Positions 45,305 to 55,173 of a DNA stretch of 64,000 nt are shown here, in pieces. The position numbers and the translations under genes were made by a program. Under the pieces are notes generated by a model, which was not told the origin of the DNA, did not search any database, and saw nothing but the letters and a program-made list of their open reading frames with translations. Numbering within the stretch: the stretch's first letter is position 1; the number at the start of each line of letters is the position of its first letter. Source of the DNA: Naegleria lovaniensis (lineage: Eukaryota > Heterolobosea > Eutetramitea > Acrasida > Naegleriidae); assembly GCF_003324165.1 (NCBI RefSeq), contig NW_025407834.1:620001-684000 (forward strand). Reading direction: 5' to 3'.

Positions 45305-48300
45305 ATGTCATCCTCTTCTCCACGCCATTTATTTGTTCTTACGCTTGTGGCATTGTTTTTTGCCGTAACGTTGCTCATCACCAAAGATCAGCAACACCTT
45401 GTCGTTTCTCATTTGTTGACAACTGACAGCGCTCCCAATCTTCTCACCGCCAGCACCACCGACGAGTCCTACAACTCCAACAACAACGACCACCAAAGTC
45501 TCCTTGTCCATGTGAAACTTCTTGACCATGTCTTGATGACTCACTCCATTCTCGAAACTCTTGCTTCTCTCATGAGAGTTGAATCTTTTCGACAAGATTT
45601 TCAATTCTCTTCCACTGAGAGTTCCATCTTTACCACTCGTCTCACCAAGCATTTCATTCAAACTCATCTCTCGAACGATCCGTTCATTCAAAGCCATGTC
45701 GAATGGATCAAACAAGTTCCCAATGAATATAAACTCACTTTTCCACAATTGACTTTGGAATCATTGAAATTGCATGGAGAAGTGAAAATTATTTATGATC
45801 GCAAAATGACAAGTGTAGAGAGAATGAATCGACTTTTAACCATGAAAGAATGGTTTCATACACGTTTGCAACATACTCTTACTCAAGAATTACTTTCACT
45901 GAATATGGAACAAGTCTTTTCTAGTATGAAACGTTTCAATATTCGAGAATATTTTCGATTCCAAAATGAAATTCCACAAGAATGGTTTCGAAATGACATT
46001 TCTGTACAAGATTCTAGTCATGGTCGTACTGGAGAAGAATCAGCAGTTGACAATGGTGTTGATAATGATGGTAGTAGTAGTAGTAATGATGATTTCATTC
46101 ATCCCGTTCATCAAGTCAAAGCATGGCTCGAGAACAAATTGACAGAATTCTTTAATTTAAAGTTTGACTTGAACTTGGATGGACATTTACACATTTCACT
46201 CTCCAATTTCAATGCACAAGTTTGGGATCGTCTCGAACGTGCTGAATTTTCACATGAAAGTGTTCAACTTTTATCGAGAAGAGAAGATTTACAACGTTTC
46301 ATGAATTCCATTCCAGAATTGTCTCATTTATGGGATTCCATTTCAAATCAAATGGGTTCTCAATTATTGGATCAATTATTGGCTGATCCTTCTGTGAATT
46401 ACATTACAAGAACGACTCGAATTGGTTTGGACAATTTAGAAATTAACAAGATGGTTCAAAATGGAGGAGGTAATAATAATACCTATTTCTGGAATCATGG
46501 AATTACAGGAGAGGGTGAAGTGTTGGCCTTTACTGATACAGGTATTGATCCAAATCATTGTTTCTTTTCAGGTGTGAATGAGTCCTATGTCAATGTTAAT
46601 ATGACCAATCGTAAAATTGTGTACATTGATATTCAAGGAGGTCTTGGAGATTATGCAGATAATCATGGTCATGGTACTCATGTAAGTGGACATGTTGTTC
46701 ATTTCTTTTTTTTAATGTTTTTCTTAACTTTCTAATTTTGGTGATTTCCTTTTTAATCAATTTCACAAATACTTGACTTGTACATTAAACTCCACCAAAC
46801 ACATAGGTTGCTGGTACCCTTGCAGGAATACCCTCCAACTTTACACCCTCTGTCAATAATGAAATAGGTGTGGCCATTGGTGCCAAATTATATGTTGTGG
46901 ATGGAGACAAAACCAGCGGACTCATTTCCTTCTCGAGCATTAGTACCTATCTTCGAAATGCTTTCAATCGTGCCAAATCATGCATTTCTTCTAATTCATG
47001 GGGTTGTAACCCTAAATATTCGTGTTCGTTTGATTGTGTCTGTCAACAAACTCTTGCCAATGGTACCAAAGTTCCAATTTCCAATGACGAATGTTTAGCA
47101 AGTATTGGTCGAAGATGTTGTGAATTCTGTAACAAGTACGATTTTTATGGATATGATTTGGATAATTATTTGGGTACTGTGAATGATCAAGTGACATTTT
47201 TTGGAAGTGCTGGAAACTCGGCCTCGATGGCATTGTTAGGAACTATTGGAGGTTCTGCTCCGAGCAAGAATGGTGTTGCTGTAGGAAGTATGTACAGCAA
47301 GGATACCATGTCTTCATTTTCGAGTAGAGGTGAGTTTTTTTTTGACACGACTCGTTTTCTGACATTTTTTTGTATTATGTTCCATATTGCTTGACTATAA
47401 TGAAAACAGGACCAACTGTGGATGGAAGAATCAAACCAGACATTGTCACTCCAGGAGATGGCATTGCAAGCGCACTCACCAAAACGTCTTGTTCTCTCAC
47501 TTCCAAATCAGGAACTTCAATGGCTTGTCCTGCTGCTGCTGGAGCTGCTGGTCTTGTTCGACATTATTTCAATAAGAATAATCAACAAAAATTGAAAGAA
47601 CTCGAAATTGGAAACAAGACAGTGACTGGTTTGACACTTTCTGGAACTCTGGTCAAGGCCATGATGATTCATTCTGGAGAACAAATGATTGGATCAGCTG
47701 CCAATTTAGGATATCCAATGAGTCAATTGCCAGTTCCAAATAATTTCTTTGGATTCGGAAGAGTGAATTTACAAAATGTGTTAAAGATTGATGCTGATCC
47801 ATTTTCTGTGAACAAGATTGGAAATTTGAGTATTGTGAATCGAATGTATTTGGATGTTTTGGATTCGGTCAAGTTCCAATTTCAAGCCACACGAATGACC
47901 AATGTCAAAGTGACCATTACATGGTATGATTTACCTTCATCATTATCTGAAAAAGAAGCTGTGAAAAAGTTGATCAACGATTTGGATTTATTGGTCACGG
48001 TTCAAAATTCGACCACAAGTGTGTTAAAAACTTTTTATGGTAATCTAGAGCTGACCAATAACAGTGCTCATGATTCAGTGAATACTGTTGAGAGTGTTAC
48101 TGTGAATGCAATTCCAAGTGGAAGTTTTGTGAATATTAGTGTCACTGCCAAATCTACCAATAAGGGTAAACAAGCATTCAGTATGGTCGTGACAGGTGGC
48201 ATTTACTTGATTCAACCTTCTTCAACAAGTGTCATTACTCCACCGCCACAACTCCTTCTCCCTCACCTCAACCACAACCCATTCAATCAAGTCCCAAACC

Positions 48301-48371
48301 AAAAGTTTCTTCCTCTCAACAGACAAACCCAAAACCAAGTACACAAAGAGCTCAAAACTCGTTCCAAGTGA
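45305..48371 (+). CDS. Subtilisin-like serine protease (S8), secreted or membrane-bound
   Basis: Exons 45305..46681, 46807..47329 and 47410..48371, phases 0 and 1. The start MSSSSPRHLFVLTLVALFFA is a signal peptide or anchor. A propeptide of about 350 residues follows. Catalytic triad: Asp in AFTDTGID, His in NHGHGTHVAGT (spanning intron 1), Ser in KSGTSMACPAAAG; oxyanion Asn in FGSAGNS. A Cys-rich insert (about 47010-47140) and a C-terminal beta-sandwich (about 47800-48200) follow. The listed frame ends at 48371 with an unconvincing tail. A shift near 48237-48243 gives a Ser/Pro-rich stalk (TTPSPSPQPQP) and a terminal hydrophobic helix (MYLWMIMIMMIVLNVMNWM) stopping at 48434-48436. One base is probably missing, so the mature enzyme would be membrane-tethered. 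Triad sure; C terminus inferred. Confidence 0.88.
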
Positions 48372-48538
48372 AACCCATGTATTTGTGGATGATCATGATC
48401 ATGATGATTGTGTTGAATGTTATGAATTGGATGTAAAAGAAGACTTGAATTAAAGGTTGTTAAAGTTTTTCAAAAGAGAGGAGACAAGCCTGTCATCGAT
48501 CAAAAAAAAAATATTTTCATACAGCTGGGTGTGATTTG

Positions 48539-48554
48539 CACACACACACACACA
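48539..48554. repeat. (CA)8 dinucleotide repeat
   Basis: Eight perfect CA units about 250 bp upstream of the GST-like start. Confidence 0.9.
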
Positions 48555-48710
48555 AACACTTATTGGACGTGATATTGTTGTATCCATCTTGACAGTATCT
48601 TCTTGATCATCATCATTCCGTAAAATCTCCGCTTCTTTGATTCCATTCACACATTTAATTAAATTTTCATCAACAACAACAACCCTATAAAACCATTCGC
48701 CAAACCCATC

Positions 48711-48727
48711 AATAATAATAATAATAA
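48711..48727. repeat. (AAT)n trinucleotide repeat
   Basis: Between five and six AAT units, followed by CAA and CAT triplet runs. Confidence 0.85.
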
Positions 48728-48769
48728 CAACAACCATCATCATCAAAGATTTATTCATCAATCAATCAA

Positions 48770-48800
48770 ACACACACGCACACACATACGCACACACACA
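48770..48800. repeat. Imperfect CA-rich repeat
   Basis: About 31 nt of CA units interrupted by CG and TACG, ending six bases before the ATG of the GST-like gene, so it lies in its 5' UTR or core promoter. Confidence 0.8.
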
Positions 48801-48805
48801 TCCAA

Positions 48806-49552
48806 ATGGTCATTCAAGTCTATCGATATATTGTCTCTGCAAAAACAAATCCTTCTCTCAATGCAGTTGGATGGAGATGTCGATTACAACTCGAAGAAAA
48901 AGATCTCGGCTATGAAAATGTGCTCATCATTGATGAAGCCTCTTCACGAAATACATTTGTCAATTCTGATCACTTCAATCAACACATTATGGAACCCACA
49001 ATTAATCCAAAAAAAGAATTACCTGTTTTGGAAGATGGAGGAGCCATCATTATTGAAGAAGGAGCTATTATGCAATATCTGGAAAGTAACTATTCCGATT
49101 CATCAAGTACTTTATTACCAGATTTTGAGAATGATCGTAACAAGTATGCCGAAGTCATGTCTCTCTATCATGAAGCATTGAATGCTTACAATTTCTCTAA
49201 AGATATTCTTGACGCTCTGATTAAAGATGATTCAGTCATGATAAAATCAAAAGAGTTCAAAGTTCGTGTGCAATATTGGAAGAAAAAGATGAGAGACGAA
49301 TTGAAACATTGGAATGAGTATTTGAGTCAAAAAGAATATTTATGGCCTCTTATCAATGGAAAGAGATTGAGTTTGGCAGATTGTGCCTTTTATCCATTGT
49401 TAGCAATTTTAATTCGATTTGGATTTGATTTGAAGGGATTTGATAATTTGCAAAATTATTTTCAACGTGTGACAAAGAGAGAGAGTGTCAACAAGACAAG
49501 ACCATCCAAATGGGATAGTGAATTGATTGAACCATGGTTGTCTGTCTTGTAA
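48806..49552 (+). CDS. Glutathione S-transferase-like protein
   Basis: Single exon, 248 aa. The N-terminal thioredoxin-like half has WRCRLQLEEKDLGYENVLI and ends in the glutathione-site turn ELPVLEDGGAIIIEEGAIMQ, the family P-V-L...E-S equivalent with Glu-Glu in place of Glu-Ser. The all-helical C-terminal half has NGKRLSLADCAFYPLLAIL, the conserved N-capping box (S/T-x-x-D) of GST folds. Residues 10-20 (TNPSLNAVGW) place Ser/Asn near the usual catalytic position. It may conjugate glutathione or be a non-catalytic relative; class is not evident. Confidence 0.82.
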   Translation: MVIQVYRYIVSAKTNPSLNAVGWRCRLQLEEKDLGYENVLIIDEASSRNTFVNSDHFNQHIMEPTINPKKELPVLEDGGAIIIEEGAIMQYLESNYSDSSSTLLPDFENDRNKYAEVMSLYHEALNAYNFSKDILDALIKDDSVMIKSKEFKVRVQYWKKKMRDELKHWNEYLSQKEYLWPLINGKRLSLADCAFYPLLAILIRFGFDLKGFDNLQNYFQRVTKRESVNKTRPSKWDSELIEPWLSVL

Positions 49553-49803
49553 AACATGCTGTTGTGTGTGTGATTTTTACATGACACTTGTTAATTTCAT
49601 GAAACATTTACAATGAAAAGAGAGCATTAAATTTTATAAATTTGGCAAAAAAGCCGCCAAAAATATCAGTTACACTGTAAATTTCGTTGAAATGAAATTT
49701 TTAAAAAAAATTTTCAAAGAAACGAAATCATCAAACGAAATTCATCAATAACGGAATCTCTTTTGGGGCTTTTTAAAGAATTTGCAACAAATCCAATCTT
49801 GAA

Positions 49804-51058
49804 ATGAATGGAACGATCAACAGCAATTATTCTCCACTTAAACCAGTGCCTTTCGTGAGAGGACGGAGTAAATCTCCACAAAACTTGTTCTCGGGATTTC
49901 TTCCGTCGAGAACACCAAGTAGTGGTGATCTCCTCCAACAACAACAGCCAACGAAAAATACATCAGAAGCGCTGACAACTCTGTCAGCTCAACTCACAGC
50001 CAAACATCGATCTAACTTATTAAGAATGTCCAATTTACCTGAAAATACATCAGAAATGGGCAATGACAATCAATTTGCAACGTCGGAGAGAAGGCAAAAA
50101 GATGATGACAATCAGTCACAAACATCGTTTGCGCAGTCGGTGCTTTCAGGAAAGATGACCAAGTTGACACAACCCAAAACAACGAAATTATTTAACCTTG
50201 AGAAGACGAAAAACGAAGCATGGGCTTCGGTTCTGGAAACTAAAAAGAATTACACCAAACATCAAAAGTTTTGTGAAATGTTTGTGGACTTTTTAAATTC
50301 AGATATGGCAGACCGGTTATTTAGTTTATGTGTATTGTATATTTGTAATTTGTTAAATTATGAAAGAGCAAAGGTGAAATACGAATTGAAGTAAGTTATC
50401 GAGTCAGTTCAATTTCATAACTATGACAACAAACACCATCAGACTCACGGAAGAATATAAAAAACAAGAAATGGAGGCAAAAAAGGAATGTATTGATAAT
50501 TTATCAGAGCTCAGTTTTGCATACTCGCAAATTTTACAGGAATACACCTTTCGAAGTCCTCACAATTTACGATTTAGAGATACTGTGAAAGAAACCATGT
50601 TTTTTGAGGCACTTTACATGGTCACATCATTTGTTACAACCATAGAATTTCCCAATCCAAAACTACAGCCAATTATCGAAAATGAAATTGAAAGGCTTTT
50701 CAGAACTAAATACTTTCGAATAACGGACCACGACAAGAAAAACTCTAATAGATTCCTTACTGCTGAAGATACCTTCAAATTGAAAAGTTGTGGTTTCAAA
50801 TTGCCAAGTGATACTCTCAAACGGCGAAAGATTACTACAGCAGTGAATTCAAGAAGTCCATTAATTTCATCTGTTTTTCCTGGATTTAACCGTGTTGCTC
50901 AAGATTTGGACCATCAATTTGAACAAATCAGCCTTAATTTACCACCCCATATTCTCTTTAGTACCAAAAACATTTCCAATTCTGTGGGTGAGGGTGGAAA
51001 AGAAGATGAAGATAGTTCTTCGATAGCTTCCCAGAAACCTTCCGTGATCATCATGTAA
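49804..51058 (+). CDS. PPP1R36-like protein
   Basis: Exons 49804..50390 and 50443..51058 in phase 2 over a 52-nt intron; 400 aa. The first 120 residues are Ser/Gln/Asn-rich and disordered. The middle is helical: HQKFCEMFVDFLNSDMADRL, FSLCVLYICNLLNYERAK, then LSFAYSQILQEYTFRSPHN, FFEALYMVTSFVTTIEF and NEIERLFRTKYFRI. This pattern resembles PPP1R36, a protein phosphatase 1 regulator found mostly in species with motile cilia. The resemblance is by eye. No classical RVxF docking motif stands out in the first exon (KPVPFVR is a weak candidate). The stop lies 37 bp from the convergent neighbour. Confidence 0.65.
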
Positions 51059-51094
51059 ATACATTAAAAAGTAAAATGTACAATTCATAGTGGA

Positions 51095-53034
51095 TCAATC
51101 CTCTGTCATGATCGTGCAGTCCGAGAGATGTAAGTGTCGTCTTGTTTTGTTAAACAATTTTCGTCTCATGGCATTTGCATTTCTGTTATTTCTCTTCAAA
51201 TGGACCATGACAAACATGTTATAGGCAAGGATTTGTACCACTTCATACCTATTAATGAAAGGATCTGGCATGAAGGTACTCGTCACATTGAAAGGTTTTC
51301 CCACGTTAAAAGACATATTCTTGCTTGACATGGGTCGAATAATATCATAATCATTGGATCCTACAGCATAAATTTCATTGTACTCGGTCACAAAAAATGT
51401 AATGCTTTCCTGACTGCAAAATACTTTCTTGACGGCGTGTTTTAAGGGAACGAGTGTGGGAGTGGTCACTGCTTTTAACCCTCCCATCTTTGAGAGTTGG
51501 GAGTGGTGATTTTTACCACACATGTAAACACGACCCTGTTCTGACAAGAAACATGAATTACTTGTTCCACATGTAATGTTCACTATTTTGTCATTTGCTT
51601 GGAGAGGAATGTCAATTTTGGTAAAGTTGAAAATATTGCCGTGCTCATCTTCGACATTTCTTTGTGTAGATATGCCCATTCGGCCACAGGTATTTCTACC
51701 GCTGCCATAGCAATCTCCATGCCTTGTCAAGCAAATGGTGAAGTCTTCACCACACGCTATTTGAATAACATGATCATCTTTGTGCTCGAAAGCAATTTTC
51801 ACCTTTTGGAAAATAACATGAAAATCTTTGTTGCTGCCTCCTGTTCCACATTGGCCTGATTGATTCAAACCAATTGTGTAAACATTGGCTGTTGATGTTA
51901 AGACCACAGCATGATCGTGACCTAACGCTACATCGATTGGTCGTTCACCATCTTCCAAATCTTCTAAGAGTACAGGGCGAGGAATGAACGAGTCTGATTT
52001 ATCAATACCTTTTCCAAGCTGACCCCAAGAATTGACGCCTTGGCTGTACAATTGACCATTATGAGTCATAAAATAGTTAAAGGTACCAGCGAAAATAGAT
52101 CCAGATGTCCAGCATTTTCTCACATTGTGGTCTTGTGTTAGCAACGAGTTGTCAAAAGGAACTCTTTCAAGTTGATCGATAGGCATGATCTTTTGCTTGT
52201 CATACTTTTTCCATTCATCCCAATCCATTTCAGTAGAGAGACGACCATGTATTTTTCCTCCATGTGCTCCGTACAGTAGAGAGGGGTTTTTAGTCGTCCA
52301 AACAGTTCCATCTTTGAGGACAAAAAGTGTATAATCTCTGTTGAGTGACATGTCGATAATGTCAATGAAGGATTGTGGTGTTGAAGATTCTACTTCTTCA
52401 ATTTTTGTTCCTGGCTTTAAGCCAACCATAGAAATGAATGCTTTGATGTTATTTTGTGTGAGAGGATTCTCTTTTCTGATGAACCAATTCACCTCTGATG
52501 CCTTACTCGAGTATTCTGTAGCACTCTCTGCAACAATTTTTAACTCTCTTCTTGATTTTGTTTCTGCAAAATCCAAATGAATATACTTGCACTTGTCACC
52601 AAATGTGCAGCCACATTTTGTAATTGCTGTTTGATTCTTAATTTCTGGATTTCGGTGTGGATTGTTGTCCTGATGAAAATAATCCAATTTATAATGTTTA
52701 CAAATGGCTGAATGAGAATATGAACAACGAGAGCCAAATTTACATTGATTATTCGGAGCAGTAGTACTGGTCTTTCGGAACCCTTGATGATCCTGCTGTT
52801 GAGACTTGCTTTTGTTTCCATAATAAAATTGGCAAGGTGCCTTGATTTACAAGTTCAAGTTGTGGAAAATTTAAGATAGAATCAACAAACCTTCTCGTAA
52901 AATGAACGATACATTGGCAAGGATGAAGTCATGAACACCTTGTGCTCATCATCCAAGAAATGATCATTTTTCTCATCATCATCATGAATATTTTTGTTCA
53001 GGTTGAAGATGGAAGAATTAAAGGAAGAGGACAT
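51095..53034 (-). CDS. CCCH zinc-finger protein with RCC1 repeats
   Basis: Exons 53034..52891 and 52840..51095, phase 0, 50-nt intron with an unusual GTTTGT donor; 629 aa. Starting at ATG 53034 the protein is Ser/Asn/Asp-rich, then has finger-like elements: APCQFYYGNK, QCKFGSRCSYSHS and CGCTFGDKCKYIH (C-x5-C-x3-H). From about residue 250 come RCC1-type blades: QLYSQGVNSWGQLGKG, NVYTIGLNQSGQCGTG, DCYGSGRNTCGRMGI, RVYMCGKNHHSQLSKMGG, EIYAVGSNDYD. CCCH fingers bind RNA. RCC1 propellers act as exchange factors or scaffolds. The combination suggests an RNA-linked regulator, which is inference. Confidence 0.83.
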
Positions 53035-53406
53035 GATCGGAAACAGTTCAAATGGAGTGGTAATAAATTGCGTGTGATTATTAATGGTATTCGGTGATGA
53101 TGTATTTTTTTGCACAAACGATCTTCAATTAACTTGTATCATCTCTTTTGAATAAAAATAACGTTCATTTGGATTTTGATGCATTTTTCATGATGTGATT
53201 TTTTGATGGTGTTTGGAAGATCGGGATGACAAAAAACGATTGTTGGAATAAGACCAACCTCAGAAAATCAAAATGAAGCAAGGATTTATTTCAAAAATGG
53301 TAATTCTGCTTCTCTCCGCAAGGTAACTTTGATTGGCAGGTTCAAATACTCCAATACCTTCAAAATCCTACACACAAATCATCATCCATAAATCAATAAC
53401 AAAAAA
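53035..53406. other. Intergenic, divergent promoter region
   Basis: 372 bp between divergent genes. An open frame continues upstream of ATG 53034 to 53115 but has no ATG. An A-run ends at ATG 53407. Nothing else seen. Confidence 0.5.
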
Positions 53407-54090
53407 ATGTTAAATTTAAAGGGATGGGGAGTGCCATTACTTTTGGGCAGCAGTATCTTTGCTCTGTACTCTATGGATTGTTATTATATTCATCAGAAAT
53501 TCATGGTACGAAATTTCAATGAGGACACGAAAGAGGTCAATGAAAAAGAGAGCTCGGAGAAGATTTCTGTACATCCATTCGTACTTCCCAACAAACAATC
53601 GTCTCAACGAGGCATGAACGTACAATTTGATCATTATTATTCACAATTAGAACATTCACAAGTAACATCCACTCATCCCAATATTGAAGAGTATGCACGG
53701 GCTTTTTTCACATCAACAGCTTTCACCCCAGAGCGATATTTGTTAAAACTTGCAACCTCTTTCAGTTCAGAAAACAATCAACAAAATTTAAATATTGAGG
53801 AAATTAACAGGCTCAAGTTTCAAATTGGAGACCGTGTTGGAGTATTTCGAGTTGTGGATCGAACTGAACACGAAATTTTATTGGAAACAGACATGAAAAC
53901 GTTAACGTGGCTTGGACTTTCTAGTCACAAACCTAATGTTAAAACCTTACATTTTGGAAGCGCTGTATTGGAACAGGGTTTAATAGTGAGTGCATTGATG
54001 CCATTTCATCACATGTATTCGAGGTACTTGCTAGGTTTTGCAAAACAAAATCTATTGGATAGCTTTAAATCGAGTCACAATGAACATTAA
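53407..54090 (+). CDS. Membrane-anchored DUF2867-like protein
   Basis: Single exon, 227 aa. The N terminus has one hydrophobic helix (WGVPLLLGSSIFALYSMDCYY, residues 7-27), then a charged linker. The C-terminal 140 residues read YARAFFTSTAFTPERYLLKL, FQIGDRVGVFRVVDRTEHEI, LLETDMKTLTWLGL, VLEQGLIVSALMPFHHMYSR. That is the G-(D/x)-x-x-x-x-(F/W)-x-V-x-x-R-x-x-x-E-(I/L)-x-L-x-x-D pattern of DUF2867, a helix-grip-like fold of unknown function. Probably membrane-tethered with the domain on one face. Its stop is 42 bp from the convergent EF-hand gene. Confidence 0.65.
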   Translation: MLNLKGWGVPLLLGSSIFALYSMDCYYIHQKFMVRNFNEDTKEVNEKESSEKISVHPFVLPNKQSSQRGMNVQFDHYYSQLEHSQVTSTHPNIEEYARAFFTSTAFTPERYLLKLATSFSSENNQQNLNIEEINRLKFQIGDRVGVFRVVDRTEHEILLETDMKTLTWLGLSSHKPNVKTLHFGSAVLEQGLIVSALMPFHHMYSRYLLGFAKQNLLDSFKSSHNEH

Positions 54091-54131
54091 TTCTCGTAAT
54101 GTACATTCCATAAATTAGTACTGGAACTGTT

Positions 54132-55018
54132 TTATTCATCAGAAATCTTGGTCATGCTTCTGAAATCTTCGAGAGAGATTTTCCCATCCCCGTCCTTGTC
54201 AGCTGTATCGATGAGTACTTTCAAATCTTCTGTGGTAATGGGACCTAAACCAAGTTGTTCCATCATCTCTTTCAAATGCTTTTCATCCACATAACCGGTA
54301 TCTTTTGGATCAAATACTTTAAAGGCCTCCTTCACTGGATCATAACTTTTGTAAAAATTCGAACCATAAATAGAGTTTTTCGTATCAATATTGAGGATAT
54401 TTTGGAGTGTTTGAATGGTGAATTCTGGTTCAGATATTAAAAATTTGTATTCTTTGTTCGTCATGTTTGGATAAAACATTTTCAACCGAGCTTTTAGATC
54501 CTTTGGAGTTAGTTTTCTCTTTTGTCGGACGTCAAGAAAACGAAATGCCTCTTCACCTCTTTTTTAGAAATCAACATGGATTCTGGGAGATCTTCGTTCT
54601 TGGATACATTGTCCAGTTTGATGTCTCCAGCCTCGTCGTCAGTTAATTCCTCTTCAACAACGTCCTTTTCCATTCGAGGTGGATTGATAGGAGTTGGATT
54701 TTCAGATCGTGAATGCTCCTCCGCATTTCGTAATTCATTATGAGTGAAAGTTGCTTTCTTATATTTGGGATAGTGTAGTTGAAGTCTTTTCTTCTCGGGG
54801 CTAGATAGCTCTCGGGTCGAGGGTTTTTTTGATTTGGATATCGAATTGGAAAGATCGTTAATGGCTGAATCTTTGTTTTTGGTGTTGGCAGAAGCTCCCC
54901 CTGTTGTTGGCGTTGCTGTCGTTGCAGACTGAGTCGGAAACATGGACTCAAACTGCTGATTCACTACAGCCATCGCTTGTTTTTGGTCGACGGGAGCACT
55001 TGCCACTGTCTTTTTCAT
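54132..55018 (-). CDS. EF-hand protein with long disordered N terminus (frameshifted)
   Basis: Starts at ATG 55016-55018 (MKKTVASAPVDQKQ); about 295 aa once one base is added. Residues 1-165 are low-complexity (Thr/Ala/Gly, then Ser/Lys, then Glu/Asp). The upstream frame ends TSDKREN-stop at 54509. The next frame gives KLTPKDLKARLKMFYPNMTN. One extra A in the A4 run at 54513-54516 yields DKREKLTPKDLKARL. The C-terminal part holds one good EF-hand loop, DTADKDGDGKISLEDF, and a degenerate one, DPKDTGYVDEKHL, with a linker helix MMEQLGLGPITTEDLKVL like the calmodulin/centrin C lobe. Calcium binding by the last loop is expected. It is divergent from FANCI with a 155-bp promoter gap. Confidence 0.78.
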
Positions 55019-55173
55019 GATTATTCTTTTTTTAATATTTTTATGTAAGCATTTACAAAAAGGGCGGGCTCTTTTCAAAGGAGAGGATTTTAAAACTCTT
55101 CGTGTACAATCATCCATCTGTGAGCTCAAGAGAGCAATCCCCACAGTGGCATTGTACGCTCTAAAGAAGTTGA

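Larger units (their letters stand above)
48437..48805. other. Repeat-rich intergenic region
   Basis: Promoter side of the GST-like gene, dominated by simple repeats annotated separately. No exon or RNA gene seen. Confidence 0.5.

Noticed and set aside
45329-45748. 139-codon minus-strand frame
   Set aside because: Antisense to the subtilase signal and propeptide region; no recognisable content.
48539-48800. CRISPR-like or satellite array
   Set aside because: Only simple di- and trinucleotide repeats without spacers of constant length; ordinary eukaryotic microsatellites.
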